The notes under the pieces are model-generated. The model was given only the letters and a program-made list of their open reading frames with translations, was not told the DNA's origin and did not search any database. 64,000 nucleotides of DNA from Allocoleopsis franciscana PCC 7113 (lineage in GTDB: Bacteria; Cyanobacteriota; Cyanobacteriia; Cyanobacteriales; Coleofasciculaceae): positions 1,091,501-1,155,500 of the forward strand of contig NC_019738.1 in NCBI RefSeq assembly GCF_000317515.1. Direction: 5' to 3'. The first letter of the stretch is position 1, and every line of letters starts with the position of its first letter. A program made the translations under genes and the position numbers. Positions 28,344-37,694 of the stretch are shown in pieces.

Positions 28344-29366
28344 TTAGTGAGCTCTTGGGAGTTGAGCGAGAGTGTCTGAATTAATCCCCATTTCACTGGT
28401 ATAGGGAGCCAGAAACTCTGAGGCGGGTAAATTTGCTGGGTTAACCGCAACGGTTTGATTCAGCTGTTTTGCTTGAGCCACGCGGTTTTCTTCCAGCCAG
28501 CGATCGTAATCTTCCGGTGTATGGACAATGACTTGCGATCGCATTGCGCCGTGGTAACCTCCACAAAGTTCAGCACAAACCACCGGGTATTCCCCCGTCT
28601 TGGTGGCAACGAAGCGCAACTCGGTAGGCTGCCCCGGAATCGCGTCTTGCTTGAGGCGGAACTGAGGCACCCAGAAGGAATGAATCACATCGGTAGCCGA
28701 GATGTTGAGTTGTACATCTTTCCCCATCGGAACGTGCAATTCCCCAGAGGTAACACCCGTATCGGGATAGGTAAAAATCCAAGCAAACTGCATCCCGGAA
28801 ACATTCACCACCAAATCAGCGGGTTTGCTTCTTTCTTGCGGAGTTGCGCCAAAACCGTATTTGGCATCATTGGCTGTTGCGGCTGCTTCCGTTGTCATGT
28901 CTTCAGAGTCAGCAATCATGGGAGCTGCCATGGCACTCCCTGGCATGTTCGCCATCTGGGAGTGGGAATGAGTGTGAGCCATCATGTTGTGACCCACACC
29001 CGCCGGTGCAAAGCCACCCATATCCCGGAAAACCTCAACACTGTAGACCCCCAGGCCGATCACAATGATCGCGGGAATCGCCGTCCAAAAAACTTCTAAG
29101 GCAAAGTTTTCACTAATCGGCACTCCATCGGTATCATCCCCCGGACGCCGACGATACTTAATCGCAAAAAATAAGATGGCTCCTTCGACGACTAAAAACA
29201 GGGCAGTCCCGATGGTAACCATCACGTTAAAAAATCCGTCTACTAGAGGCGCTTGCGCGGACGCTTGTTCTGGTAGTAGACCGTGGTTTTGACCCACCCA
29301 AAGGCTGATCAGCGTGACGATGACGCCAATCACCAGGGTTATCACTGAAGCTGGAATTTCTTTCAT
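28344..29366 (-). CDS. ctaC: Cytochrome c oxidase subunit II with His/Met-rich insertion
   Basis: 340 residues from the ATG at 29366, chosen for AAGGAG upstream and because MKEIPASVITL matches family N-termini; the frame runs on to 29453. Two TM helices (about 5-25 and 46-70, with a further hydrophobic stretch near 92-110) precede a cupredoxin domain with CuA ligands His229, Cys264, Glu266, Cys268, His272 and Met275. An insertion at about 123-157 is rich in Met and His (HTHSHS, MANMPG), which could bind copper. First gene of the cox operon, facing fdxB across 396 bases. Confidence 0.94.
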   Translation of the reverse strand: MKEIPASVITLVIGVIVTLISLWVGQNHGLLPEQASAQAPLVDGFFNVMVTIGTALFLVVEGAILFFAIKYRRRPGDDTDGVPISENFALEVFWTAIPAIIVIGLGVYSVEVFRDMGGFAPAGVGHNMMAHTHSHSQMANMPGSAMAAPMIADSEDMTTEAAATANDAKYGFGATPQERSKPADLVVNVSGMQFAWIFTYPDTGVTSGELHVPMGKDVQLNISATDVIHSFWVPQFRLKQDAIPGQPTELRFVATKTGEYPVVCAELCGGYHGAMRSQVIVHTPEDYDRWLEENRVAQAKQLNQTVAVNPANLPASEFLAPYTSEMGINSDTLAQLPRAH

Positions 29367-29762
29367 GCTTGCTTTATCTCCTTTCCTTGCGAGGAGCTGC
29401 CTCGCCTTTGCCTGCGTAGAGGAGTCGCTTGTTTCAATACTTGCAGATGGCATACTCGGCCATTGCTAGTCCTAATTATTTCTTAGGGTAGTTGCGGTAA
29501 ACGTTTCTAATGTACTACTAAGTCACCTTTTCTGTAATCGTCGTTGACCCATTTTCGGTTTGCCCGTCGATATAGGGCAATAAAACTACAAGCCTTTGAG
29601 CTTGATTGGCGCTCATTTTGCCCCAATTTCGCTGAATTTAGCTGTTTTCCACCTGATGTGGGGTACCGCCCGGAGAGCCATCGCACTTGACTCTCTCTGC
29701 GATTCTGACAGCACATCCAGTTGACAAAAGGCAAGTAGGTTTTGAACAAACTGACAAAAACC
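29367..29762. other. Cox promoter region, no gene seen
   Basis: About 400 bases between fdxB and ctaC, both on the minus strand. Overlapping minus-strand frames (about 29507-29838) have random-looking composition and overlap the end of fdxB, so I reject them as genes. The promoter of the coxBAC operon is expected near 29400-29500. Confidence 0.4.
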
Positions 29763-30059
29763 TTAATTGAGTTCGTGAGGGGAATGGGTATAGCAATTCT
29801 TGGGACAAATTCGTGAACAAGCCTGACAACCAATACAATTTTCTGGGTTGAGAATCGTCATCACTTTTCGTTCAATTTCCTCATCGTCTTCATCCTCTAC
29901 AAATTCACCCTCTTCATTCAGTGCCTTTAATTGCAGCACATTTCGACCACATACTTTGTAGCATCTGCCACAGCCGATGCATTTATCTTTGTTAATTTTC
30001 TGAGCAAATTGAGGAGTCCAATTTTTGCCACCCAATGTTATTCCAGTGAGCTGAGTCAT
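29763..30059 (-). CDS. fdxB: Ferredoxin III, nif-type (FdxB)
   Basis: 98 residues from an ATG. Two [4Fe-4S] motifs: Cys27, 30, 33 and 37 in [11 protein letters not shown], and Cys75, 78, 81 and 85 in [11 protein letters not shown]. An acidic linker ([13 protein letters not shown]) joins them. The N-terminal GGKNWTPQF is characteristic of nif-specific ferredoxin III. It is an electron carrier linked to nitrogen fixation in diazotrophs. It is divergent from cnfR and upstream of the cox operon on the same strand. Confidence 0.9.
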   Translation of the reverse strand: MTQLTGITLGGKNWTPQFAQKINKDKCIGCGRCYKVCGRNVLQLKALNEEGEFVEDEDDEEIERKVMTILNPENCIGCQACSRICPKNCYTHSPHELN

Positions 30060-30980
30060 GATTTAATTTCCTTGAATTTATGCTACAACTTTCTTTCAAA
30101 AATACTAATCTGATTTCCAGTCAATTTATGTTAAAAACTACTTCTCTTTTAATGAATAAATGATGCGTTTTCTCAAAAATATATTCATTTTTAATTTGGA
30201 ATAATGCCTAAAAGAGGGGGATAGTTGCTAATTATTATCTAGAATCTATTAGAGAAACAGACGCCTGTAGCTAGTCAATGTTCACTCTTGTAAAACGCCG
30301 CCATACTTCAGCTTAAGGTGAGTGTCTGATTCCCTGAGATTGACGAACCTCAACACGTTCGATGAATCAATGACGAGCAACTGCGTCAATCTTACCAGAA
30401 CTATTCCGACTGATGATAATCTCTTTCAAGAAAATTTAATGAGAAATAAAAAAATATTCAAAAAATTTTATTTAGTAGTTAAATATACAAAATCTCTTCA
30501 GTAGATACCCAATGATTTCCCCGACTTAATTAACCCAAGGATTATCGCTTTTATGGGGAGCTTTTTGTTGCCCAATCTTACCGTGGCTCTTACCAAGCTG
30601 GCTGATTGCTTGAGCCGGATAGGGTATTAGATATCTGTTCACACCCTAATTAAACAAAAACTGTAAAAAGCATTACTAAATACTTTTAGCAAAATGCTCA
30701 TAGTGAACAAAACCCAAAAACATTAAGCAAATATTTAAAGGTATTATTTAGCTCAAGCTGAACACAAGTGTATAGAAACGTTACTTATACTTATTTCTAA
30801 ATAAGCTCGAAAGAGCAATTTCAGAAAGGATTGGAAACCCAAGCCTTAATAAGGCGAAATGGTAGGGTAATCGGACTTGGGTATTTGCCAGAAGTTTGGG
30901 GTGCTTAATCGTCAATAAATAATGATGGGTGCTTAAGACTGGGGCTGGCCTTCTCAACCTTGAAGTAACAGCGAAAAGTT
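30060..30980. promoter_or_regulatory. Long divergent regulatory region between fdxB and cnfR
   Basis: About 920 bases, AT-rich, no gene called. A frame at 30322-30504 has no recognisable family. An AT-rich stretch with TATACTTATTTC near 30787-30798 and a purine-rich AGAAAGGATTGG near 30820 were noted, but I cannot assign a specific binding site. Because both genes concern nitrogen fixation, this region is the likely place for oxygen- and nitrogen-responsive control. Confidence 0.45.
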
Positions 30981-32582
30981 ATGGCTTATACAATTACGAC
31001 GCGTTGTGTGGGATGTGATAGCTGCCGCCCTCACTGTCCTACAGGCGCAATCCAAATCGAGAGCGAACAATACTGGATCGACCCAAGTCTTTGTAATAGC
31101 TGCGCGGGATATTACCCGGAACCGCAGTGTGCCGTTTTGTGCCCCATTAGCTCTGCTGTTCCTTTGCAGGCTAAAAAAGGTAGATGCAAGGTCGATACCA
31201 GAACAGCCACTAGTCCTGACTTGTTTGCCAACAGCAAAAGTAACCCTTTTGCCTCCGCGATTGTGATGTGGGAACTGTGCAATCTGCTGGCGCAACGACA
31301 ATCACTGCCTTGGGAAGCCGATACAACGGGGAAACTCAGTTATCGGCGACAAGTCAGCAAAGGTCGAGGATCGATTACGTTCCGAGTCATAGAGACGGTA
31401 GAGTTAGAGCCACCCGTCGCCTTACAAGGAAAAACAGCCCTCTCTGCCATTGGTGCATTGGATATCCGAGCGGCTTGTATGCATTTGATCTATGCTGCCC
31501 ATGCAACCGCGATCGAGAAACCTTGGGAGCAAGAATTTATAATTAGCGATCGCCAAATCGAAGAATACTTAGGCTTAGAGAAGCGCAAAGACCTCAGCAA
31601 ACTTGCGAAGCTCACCCTGATTAAAGACCTTGCACAACAGCCGTGCAAAATTACAACTTGCATTGACTGGCCTCAGCAAGGCAGAGTTCAAGGTTTTACC
31701 GTTGAGGACAGTCGCTTGTGGCACTTGCTAGGAATTCAGCACCACTTCCAAGAAGATCATCTGGGGTGCAAACATTTAGTGGGACTCACGTTTAGAGTCA
31801 AAGCGGGCACCTGGGCTAAGTATTTTTTGAACAAGCAAGGCTGTAGGGAGCGAACCTCTTTCTACCAATACGGCAGTCTACCGAAATCTCTGTTAAGCGC
31901 TGTCATGAGCATCTGGCAGCAACATGAAGGAGCCGCTCGTATGATGCTATGGTTACTCTTTAAAACCAAAATGGGACGAGAACAACGTATCACCATCCCA
32001 ACGTTAATGCGGGTGGCTTACGGTGAGGCAAAAGTCACCGTTGCGGCTTCGTATCGGGAAGAACGGAAGCGGTTGCTGCGGACGTTTGAAAGTGACCTGG
32101 AAGTACTCAACCATTATGGGCTAAAACCCGTATTCGATCCCATTACTTACCCACCCGAAATTCAGCCTTTGTGGGCTAAATTAGTGGATCTTCCAGATGA
32201 TGCAGAAGCGGCACTAGAGTTCTGGACGAAAGATGGTAGCAATGGCACCCGCTTGACGGATTCTGGTCCTCGTGGAAAGTGGAATCGGTTGATGAATGCC
32301 CGTATTTTGTGGTTTGAACTCCCAGCCGCATGGGAACCACAAGCCACTGAAGTGAAAAAAAAGCCGCAGCGAACCACGAATAGAAGAATAAACTCAAAAA
32401 TTCAGCCCGTTCTCTCTCGTGAAGAGATTATGGCAGCCAGAAAGAATCTGCGCCTGAGTCAGAGAGAATTGGCCAAGATGACAGGTAAAAGCCAGAGTTG
32501 GATTAGGGATATTGAAAATGGTCGCTTTCGAGCGAGTTCAGCCGACCAACTGTTGTTGCGAAAAGTATTAGGGTTAGCGTAA
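30981..32582 (+). CDS. cnfR: CnfR/PatB-type nitrogen-fixation transcriptional activator
   Basis: 533 residues from an ATG. The N-terminus is a two-cluster ferredoxin: Cys9, 12, 15 and 19 (CVGCDSCRPHC), then Cys38, 41, 50 and 54 (CNSC..CAVLC). A long middle region (about 75-450) follows. The C-terminal about 50 residues are an XRE-type HTH: LSQRELAKMTGKSQSWIRDIENG. This architecture is specific to CnfR (PatB in Anabaena), which activates nif genes at low oxygen. The divergent fdxB and cox genes agree with that role. Nif structural genes are not in the window. Confidence 0.93.
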   Translation: MAYTITTRCVGCDSCRPHCPTGAIQIESEQYWIDPSLCNSCAGYYPEPQCAVLCPISSAVPLQAKKGRCKVDTRTATSPDLFANSKSNPFASAIVMWELCNLLAQRQSLPWEADTTGKLSYRRQVSKGRGSITFRVIETVELEPPVALQGKTALSAIGALDIRAACMHLIYAAHATAIEKPWEQEFIISDRQIEEYLGLEKRKDLSKLAKLTLIKDLAQQPCKITTCIDWPQQGRVQGFTVEDSRLWHLLGIQHHFQEDHLGCKHLVGLTFRVKAGTWAKYFLNKQGCRERTSFYQYGSLPKSLLSAVMSIWQQHEGAARMMLWLLFKTKMGREQRITIPTLMRVAYGEAKVTVAASYREERKRLLRTFESDLEVLNHYGLKPVFDPITYPPEIQPLWAKLVDLPDDAEAALEFWTKDGSNGTRLTDSGPRGKWNRLMNARILWFELPAAWEPQATEVKKKPQRTTNRRINSKIQPVLSREEIMAARKNLRLSQRELAKMTGKSQSWIRDIENGRFRASSADQLLLRKVLGLA

Positions 32583-32765
32583 TTGACTAAAGTTCAGTCT
32601 GATTAGTAGATAGAAATAACCCAAAAGCCTAGATAACTTTTATGCTATCTAGACCCTCGGTTTTCAGCTAGCCATTGCACTCAGCAATTGGGCATTTAAT
32701 TGTTATGTAACCACTAGCCAATAGGATTGTCATCCTTAAGTTTTTTATTGGAGATTGTGAATGGC

Positions 32766-32948
32766 TTAGTCAATTGCCTTCTTGATTTTGTCCTTGACAT
32801 CTTCTTTGGCATGACTCGCTTCAGCCTGAGTTTGCTTGGCTTTTCCTTCTGCTCTATCTTCAGGATCGCCAGTTACATTACCCAATGCTTCTTGAGCTTT
32901 GCCTTCAATATTTTTGGCAGTGGCTTTGGCTCTATCTTCTGTACTCAT
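32766..32948 (-). CDS. CsbD-family stress protein
   Basis: 60 residues from an ATG. The whole protein is one CsbD domain: MSTEDRAKATAKNIEGK, then QEALGNVTGDPEDRAEGKAKQ. It is hydrophilic and rich in Lys, Ala and Glu. CsbD proteins are general-stress induced in Bacillus, and their molecular function is unknown. It is monocistronic between cnfR and an AT-rich gap. Confidence 0.9.
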   Translation of the reverse strand: MSTEDRAKATAKNIEGKAQEALGNVTGDPEDRAEGKAKQTQAEASHAKEDVKDKIKKAID

Positions 32949-33407
32949 AACTTGGTTTTCCTATTTTTTTGAAAAGTTTATTTTGAAGAAAATTGGAAAA
33001 ATTTTCCCAACTTTCTTCTAGTTGTATCCAATTTATCTAAAAATATTTACGTATTCCTCAGTCTATAGAAGTATTAGCCTGGTGCCCACTTGCTACCGAG
33101 AGCATCGTTTTAGTCCAGGCATCAGGTGTCCGACAAGCCAACCTTAAGATGTGGAGAGTTTATAGTCAGGACTTGACTCCTCTGGTCAGGGGTACTAAAG
33201 TCTCTAAGTATTCCTAAAGACCGATGACAAATAATATTCAAATATTTGTTTGAAATAAAAATGATTAGTAATTGATGCAATAAATAAGCGTGACTGAAAT
33301 TTCCTTGTTCCTTTTTTAGCTTACCGATTAGCCAAAAACTAACTTAAAGCCAGCAAAGCAAAGGTGGAAGCCGTCACGCTCTGAATATTGATTAACGTTA
33401 AGTCAGT
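32949..33407. other. Intergenic, no gene recognised
   Basis: About 460 bases. A stretch at 33080-33210 with local complementarity (for example GACTCCTCTGGTCAGGGGTACTAAAGTC, 33175-33202) could be a structured RNA, but I cannot assign a family. The remainder is AT-rich. Confidence 0.3.
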
Positions 33408-33704
33408 TTAATCAAGATAGCCCATCAAGTCTTGTTCACCCTCTAGGTAATTTGAGGCAATGGGGCGGTTCATCATAATCATTGGGGCTTCACTAAACTT
33501 AGACAAACTTGCCGCAATTGGGCGCTCCCCAGAGATAGAGATGGTATCCAATACTTTGATATTGCTGGCAACGATGGGGCGGTCTTCTACCGAAGAAATT
33601 GAGCCAAGAACCTGAATATTAGCCGAGTCAATGGGACGATTCCCAGGTAGGGGAGACACAGAACTCTTAACCGTTTCTTCTGGGGCAGCCGTGCTATTGC
33701 TCAT
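33408..33704 (-). CDS. Small repeat protein with RPI motifs
   Basis: 98 residues from the ATG at 33704 (the frame begins two codons earlier with TTG). Four imperfect repeats of about 22 residues each begin with (N/D/E)RPI: NRPIDSANIQVL, DRPIVASNIKVL, ERPIAASLSKF and NRPIASNYL. I recall similar proteins in other cyanobacteria with no known function. No signal peptide. An AGG-like site lies upstream. Confidence 0.75.
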   Translation of the reverse strand: MSNSTAAPEETVKSSVSPLPGNRPIDSANIQVLGSISSVEDRPIVASNIKVLDTISISGERPIAASLSKFSEAPMIMMNRPIASNYLEGEQDLMGYLD

Positions 33705-34148
33705 GATCAAATACCTGTAAATTTCTAAGTGAGTTTGTCCCTGAGTAGGAGAATCACCCGCTTTCGGTGCTGACTTGCTGCTCCTACTGTCATTTTTAGA
33801 AATATTATAAACCGATAACTATCTTAAGGAAGAGGAATAAAAATCGATATTATTATAAATATTTGCAAAGATAGAGTTTACTCTACTACTCCTATTGATA
33901 TAATGTTTAGTTTAAACCCGATTAACGGGTACGATGCACAGGCGATTTCATGGATGGGATTGGCTAGTCTCTCGGTCTGACTGAGCCATGTATCCATACT
34001 CTCTCCGGGCATTAAGGTGCAGTTTCTCCATCACAAATGATGGGGTAAGGGCGGGTTTGAACAGGAGTTTTCTGGTCGGATAACCGAAATGATTCCTCAA
34101 CCCGCCCCTACAAATCTTCATCCACCTTTTTTGAAAGACCCCTTATCC
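33705..34148. repeat. Intergenic region with a hairpin repeat at 34045-34111
   Basis: Inverted arms GTAAGGGCGGGTT (34045-34057) and AACCCGCCCCTAC (34099-34111) match with one mismatch around a 41-base loop that has its own short stem (GGTCGGATAACC). This GGGCGGGTT palindrome type is common in cyanobacterial genomes. It lies just downstream of the pilin-like gene's stop codon (minus strand) and may act as its terminator. No gene in the rest. Confidence 0.6.
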
Positions 34149-34700
34149 TCATCTATTAAGGGGTTGAGAACCAGGGGGACATTCAACCGGACTTGATTGA
34201 TTGGCAGTGAACTTTGGCATGGCTGGAGGAGTTGTAGAGGGAGTCATCGTTTCACAAATGCCTGAGACAGTCGCTACCTCTTGACCTTTTTTAGTCGTAA
34301 AAACAGCACCCGTGTAACTCTTCAACAATGCATCTTTCGCTTGAGCCGTAATCATCACACTCTTGTTACCCGCTTGAGGCACAATCTGATACCGATAATT
34401 CTCCGTTTCGGGTCGAATGCCAAGTCCTAACTCTTCAATCGATTTGCTAAAAGTTCCTTTCTCGATATGATAGGCTTGCTGCCCTCTAACCATTGAATGA
34501 ACGTTATTTCTAGCTTCTGCTTGTCTAGCTTTATTGGCTTGGTTGAGAAAACTGGGCAAAGCGATCGCAGCAATAATTCCCAGGATGATGAGACCAAAAC
34601 AACCACAACCTAAGCCCCCAATAATCCAAAGTATGATGGGGAATGATTTTTTGGATTCGGCTTGTCCAGGTGGGGTTTCAAAGTCTGAAGGTTGTGTCAT
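34149..34700 (-). CDS. Type IV pilin-like protein, G/H family
   Basis: 183 residues. A polar leader of about 20 residues is followed by a hydrophobic helix (LWIIGGLGCGCFGLIILG) continuing into IIAAIALPSFLNQANKARQAEA, the typical N-terminal helix of type IV pilins. The usual G/FTLIE cleavage motif is replaced by GCGCFGLII, as in the cyanobacterial pilin-like G/H family. The C-terminal part has a Cys pair region (CETMTP..ECPPGS) and ends polar. A membrane protein possibly related to pilus or secretion machinery; exact role unknown. Confidence 0.85.
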   Translation of the reverse strand: MTQPSDFETPPGQAESKKSFPIILWIIGGLGCGCFGLIILGIIAAIALPSFLNQANKARQAEARNNVHSMVRGQQAYHIEKGTFSKSIEELGLGIRPETENYRYQIVPQAGNKSVMITAQAKDALLKSYTGAVFTTKKGQEVATVSGICETMTPSTTPPAMPKFTANQSSPVECPPGSQPLNR

Positions 34701-34960
34701 GATGGCGACCTCTAAAGTAAATTTGCCTTACATTAATTTTGCTGTTAGGGTTAACCAAAGCTTAGAGTCTGACTAACCTTTGTTCGCGTGGTTTTTAGAT
34801 TTAAGAGCTGTTTAGGAAAAACTTCAAGATACCAATACGATTTTCCAGAATTTAGGGTATCTTCTTGAGCTTTTAATTTTAGGATGATTTCGGCACGATT
34901 CACCCAATGCCGTCAAGGTTATTTAGCATAGGAGATAGAGGCAGCAACAACTTCACTTCT

Positions 34961-36958
34961 ATGTCGCAATTTCAACTCCAAGCCCCCTTTCAACCGACTG
35001 GCGATCAGCCCCACGCGATCGCACAACTCACCTCCTACCTCCAAGGGAATCATCGCTACCAAACCCTACTCGGTGCAACCGGAACCGGTAAAACCTTCTC
35101 GGTTGCGGCTGTGATTGAGAAAATCGGCAAACCGACTCTCGTTCTCGCCCACAACAAAACCCTGGCGGCACAGTTATGTAATGAGTTGCGGGAGTTTTTT
35201 CCCCATAATGCCGTTGAGTACTTCGTTTCGTACTACGACTACTACCAGCCTGAAGCCTATATCCCTGTCACCGACACTTATATAGAGAAGAGTGCAGCGA
35301 TTAATGATGAAATTGATATGCTCAGGCACTCGGCAACGCGATCGCTGTTTGAACGTCGGGATGTCATTGTTGTCGCGTCAATTAGCTGCATCTATGGCTT
35401 GGGCATTCCCTCAGAATACCTGAAGGCCGCGATTCCCATAGGAGTCGGGAAGGTCATTGACCAACGCCAGTTATTGCGAGACTTAGCCTCGGTGCAGTAT
35501 TCGCGCAATGATTTAGAGATGGGACGGGGACGGTTCCGGGTGAAGGGCGATGTCGTGGAAATTGGCCCAGCCTACGAAGACCGGATTATTCGTGTAGAAT
35601 TCTTTGGCGATGAAATTGACGCGATTCGCTACATTGACCCGGTTACAGGGGAGATTATCAGCAGTCTCAATGCCTTAAATATCTACCCCGCACGTCACTT
35701 TGTCACCCCAGATGACACCCTAGAGGAAGCCTGTGACGCGATTGAGGAAGAACTTCGGGATCGTTTGGTGCAATTGCAGGATGCGGGGAAGTTACTAGAA
35801 GCCCAACGATTGGAACAGCGTACTCGCTATGACTTGGAATTATTGCGGGAAGTCGGTTACTGCAACGGCGTGGAAAACTATTCTCGTCACTTGGCAGGGC
35901 GCTATGCCGGGGAACCACCGGAGTGTTTGATTGATTACTTTCCCAAAGATTGGCTGTTGGTGATTGATGAATCTCACGTTACGGTACCGCAAATTCGCGG
36001 CATGTACAACGGCGACCAAGCGAGGAAAAAAGTACTGATTGAGCATGGTTTTCGCTTGCCAAGTGCGGCTGATAATCGTCCCTTGAAGGCAGAGGAATTT
36101 TGGACGAAAGTTAATCAATGTATTTTTGTTTCAGCAACACCGGGAGACTGGGAGATTGAACAGTCGGAGAATCGAGTGGTGGAACAGGTGATTCGCCCGA
36201 CGGGTGTGATTGATCCAGAAATTTTTGTGCGTCCGACAGAGGGGCAAATTGATGACCTTTTGGGTGAGATTAAGGAACGGGTGAAGCGGAAAGAACGGAC
36301 GTTGGTAACCACCCTCACCAAGCGCATGGCGGAGGATTTAACGGAATACTTGCAAGAACGAGGCATTCAGGTGCGTTATTTGCACTCAGAGATTCAGTCG
36401 ATTGAGCGGATTGAAATATTGCAAGCGTTGCGAGAGGGGGAGTTTGATGTGTTGATTGGGGTGAATTTGTTGCGGGAAGGGTTGGATTTGCCAGAGGTGT
36501 CTCTGGTGGCGATTTTGGATGCGGATAAGGAAGGGTTTTTAAGGGCAGCGCGATCGCTAATTCAAACGATTGGACGTGCGGCGCGTCATGTGCAGGGGCA
36601 AGCGATTATGTATGCGGATAACCTCACCGATAGCATGATTAAAGCGATTGATGAAACGGAACGGCGTCGCGGAATTCAGCTTGCATATAACAAGATGCAT
36701 GGGATTACGCCTCAGCCGATTGTGTCAAGAGCAAGTAATTCGATTCTGGCGTTTTTAGCGGTGTCGCGGCGGTTGAATGCTCAACAATTGGAAGAGGTTT
36801 ATCAACAGGCAGATGATTTGTCTTTAGAGGAGATTCCGCAGTTAATTACTCAATTGGAAGCGCAGATGAAGGATGCAGCCAAGAATTTGGAGTTTGAGGA
36901 GGCGGCGAAATATCGCGATCGGATTAAGCATTTAAGAGATAAACTGGTGGGTCATTAA
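34961..36958 (+). CDS. uvrB: UvrABC excision nuclease subunit B
   Basis: 665 residues from the ATG at 34961 ([17 protein letters not shown]), the normal size and start of UvrB; the frame extends 18 codons upstream. Walker A is GATGTGKT; the beta-hairpin [12 protein letters not shown] inserts between DNA strands; helicase motifs include DESHVT and QTIGRAARH; the C-terminal UVR motif is [12 protein letters not shown]. It is the damage-verification subunit of nucleotide excision repair. A degenerate copy of its QTIGRAARH region occurs at 42170. Confidence 0.97.
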   Translation: MSQFQLQAPFQPTGDQPHAIAQLTSYLQGNHRYQTLLGATGTGKTFSVAAVIEKIGKPTLVLAHNKTLAAQLCNELREFFPHNAVEYFVSYYDYYQPEAYIPVTDTYIEKSAAINDEIDMLRHSATRSLFERRDVIVVASISCIYGLGIPSEYLKAAIPIGVGKVIDQRQLLRDLASVQYSRNDLEMGRGRFRVKGDVVEIGPAYEDRIIRVEFFGDEIDAIRYIDPVTGEIISSLNALNIYPARHFVTPDDTLEEACDAIEEELRDRLVQLQDAGKLLEAQRLEQRTRYDLELLREVGYCNGVENYSRHLAGRYAGEPPECLIDYFPKDWLLVIDESHVTVPQIRGMYNGDQARKKVLIEHGFRLPSAADNRPLKAEEFWTKVNQCIFVSATPGDWEIEQSENRVVEQVIRPTGVIDPEIFVRPTEGQIDDLLGEIKERVKRKERTLVTTLTKRMAEDLTEYLQERGIQVRYLHSEIQSIERIEILQALREGEFDVLIGVNLLREGLDLPEVSLVAILDADKEGFLRAARSLIQTIGRAARHVQGQAIMYADNLTDSMIKAIDETERRRGIQLAYNKMHGITPQPIVSRASNSILAFLAVSRRLNAQQLEEVYQQADDLSLEEIPQLITQLEAQMKDAAKNLEFEEAAKYRDRIKHLRDKLVGH

Positions 36959-37006
36959 GCTGCTTTTATCATTAAGGTCACAAACTCAGGTATTAGGGTA
37001 GAGCCG

Positions 37007-37576
37007 ATGAATGCCATCACCTTGACTATTCCTCGTTTGAGCGCAGAAGGTTTTCTTGAATTGTGCAAAGCAAATCAAGACTTGCAGCTAGAACTTACGG
37101 CGACAGGAGAAGTAATTATTATGCCTCCAACTTTCCCGTGGACAGGGAAGCAAAACTTTGGAATTATTGCTCAATTGGGTGCTTGGATTGAGCGAACAGG
37201 TTTAGGTTTTGGCTTCGACTCTTCTACCGGATTTACGTTACCTAATAGTGCGATTAGGTCACCTGATGCGAGTTGGGTGAGTAATGAACGGTGGGAAGCG
37301 TTGAGTGAAACTCAGCAAAAGGAGGAGTTTTCTCCTCTATCTCCTGATTTTGTAGTGGAGTTGCGTTCTAGTAGTGATTCGTTGAAGAAGTTACGACAAA
37401 AGATGCAGGAGTATATCGATAACGACGTTCGCTTAGGTTGGTTAATTGATGCCACAACCAAGCAGGTAGAAATCTATCGTTTGGGGCAGGATGTGGAGGT
37501 TTTGGAGTCTCCGGCAACGTTATCGGGAGAGGGTGTTTTGCCTGGGTTTGTGTTGGATTTGGGTAAGGTTTGGTGA
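37007..37576 (+). CDS. Uma2-family (DUF820) putative nuclease
   Basis: 189 residues from an ATG, 48 bases after uvrB. The fold motif is SPDASWVS then FVVELRSSSDSL, which carry the predicted catalytic Asp and Glu, followed by KLRQKMQEYIDNDVRLGWLID. It belongs to the same broad family as the gene at 19560 but to a different subgroup. Its last 25 or so residues (VLESPATLSGEGVLPGFV..) reappear as a decayed copy at 42232-42333. Confidence 0.88.
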   Translation: MNAITLTIPRLSAEGFLELCKANQDLQLELTATGEVIIMPPTFPWTGKQNFGIIAQLGAWIERTGLGFGFDSSTGFTLPNSAIRSPDASWVSNERWEALSETQQKEEFSPLSPDFVVELRSSSDSLKKLRQKMQEYIDNDVRLGWLIDATTKQVEIYRLGQDVEVLESPATLSGEGVLPGFVLDLGKVW

Positions 37577-37694
37577 AATGCGATCGCACCTTATGAGGAT
37601 ACTGGGGGCGATCGCATTTAGCACAGAAGAGTTAATCTCTTATGTCATTATTACTGTAGAGTTTGAATCAGGTTCAGTAAGGAATGATCGCACC

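Noticed and set aside
29507-29838. Overlapping minus-strand frames near the fdxB end
   Set aside because: They overlap each other and the real fdxB frame, and no family fits.
33080-33210. Possible small structured RNA
   Set aside because: Only weak local pairing; no known family recognised.
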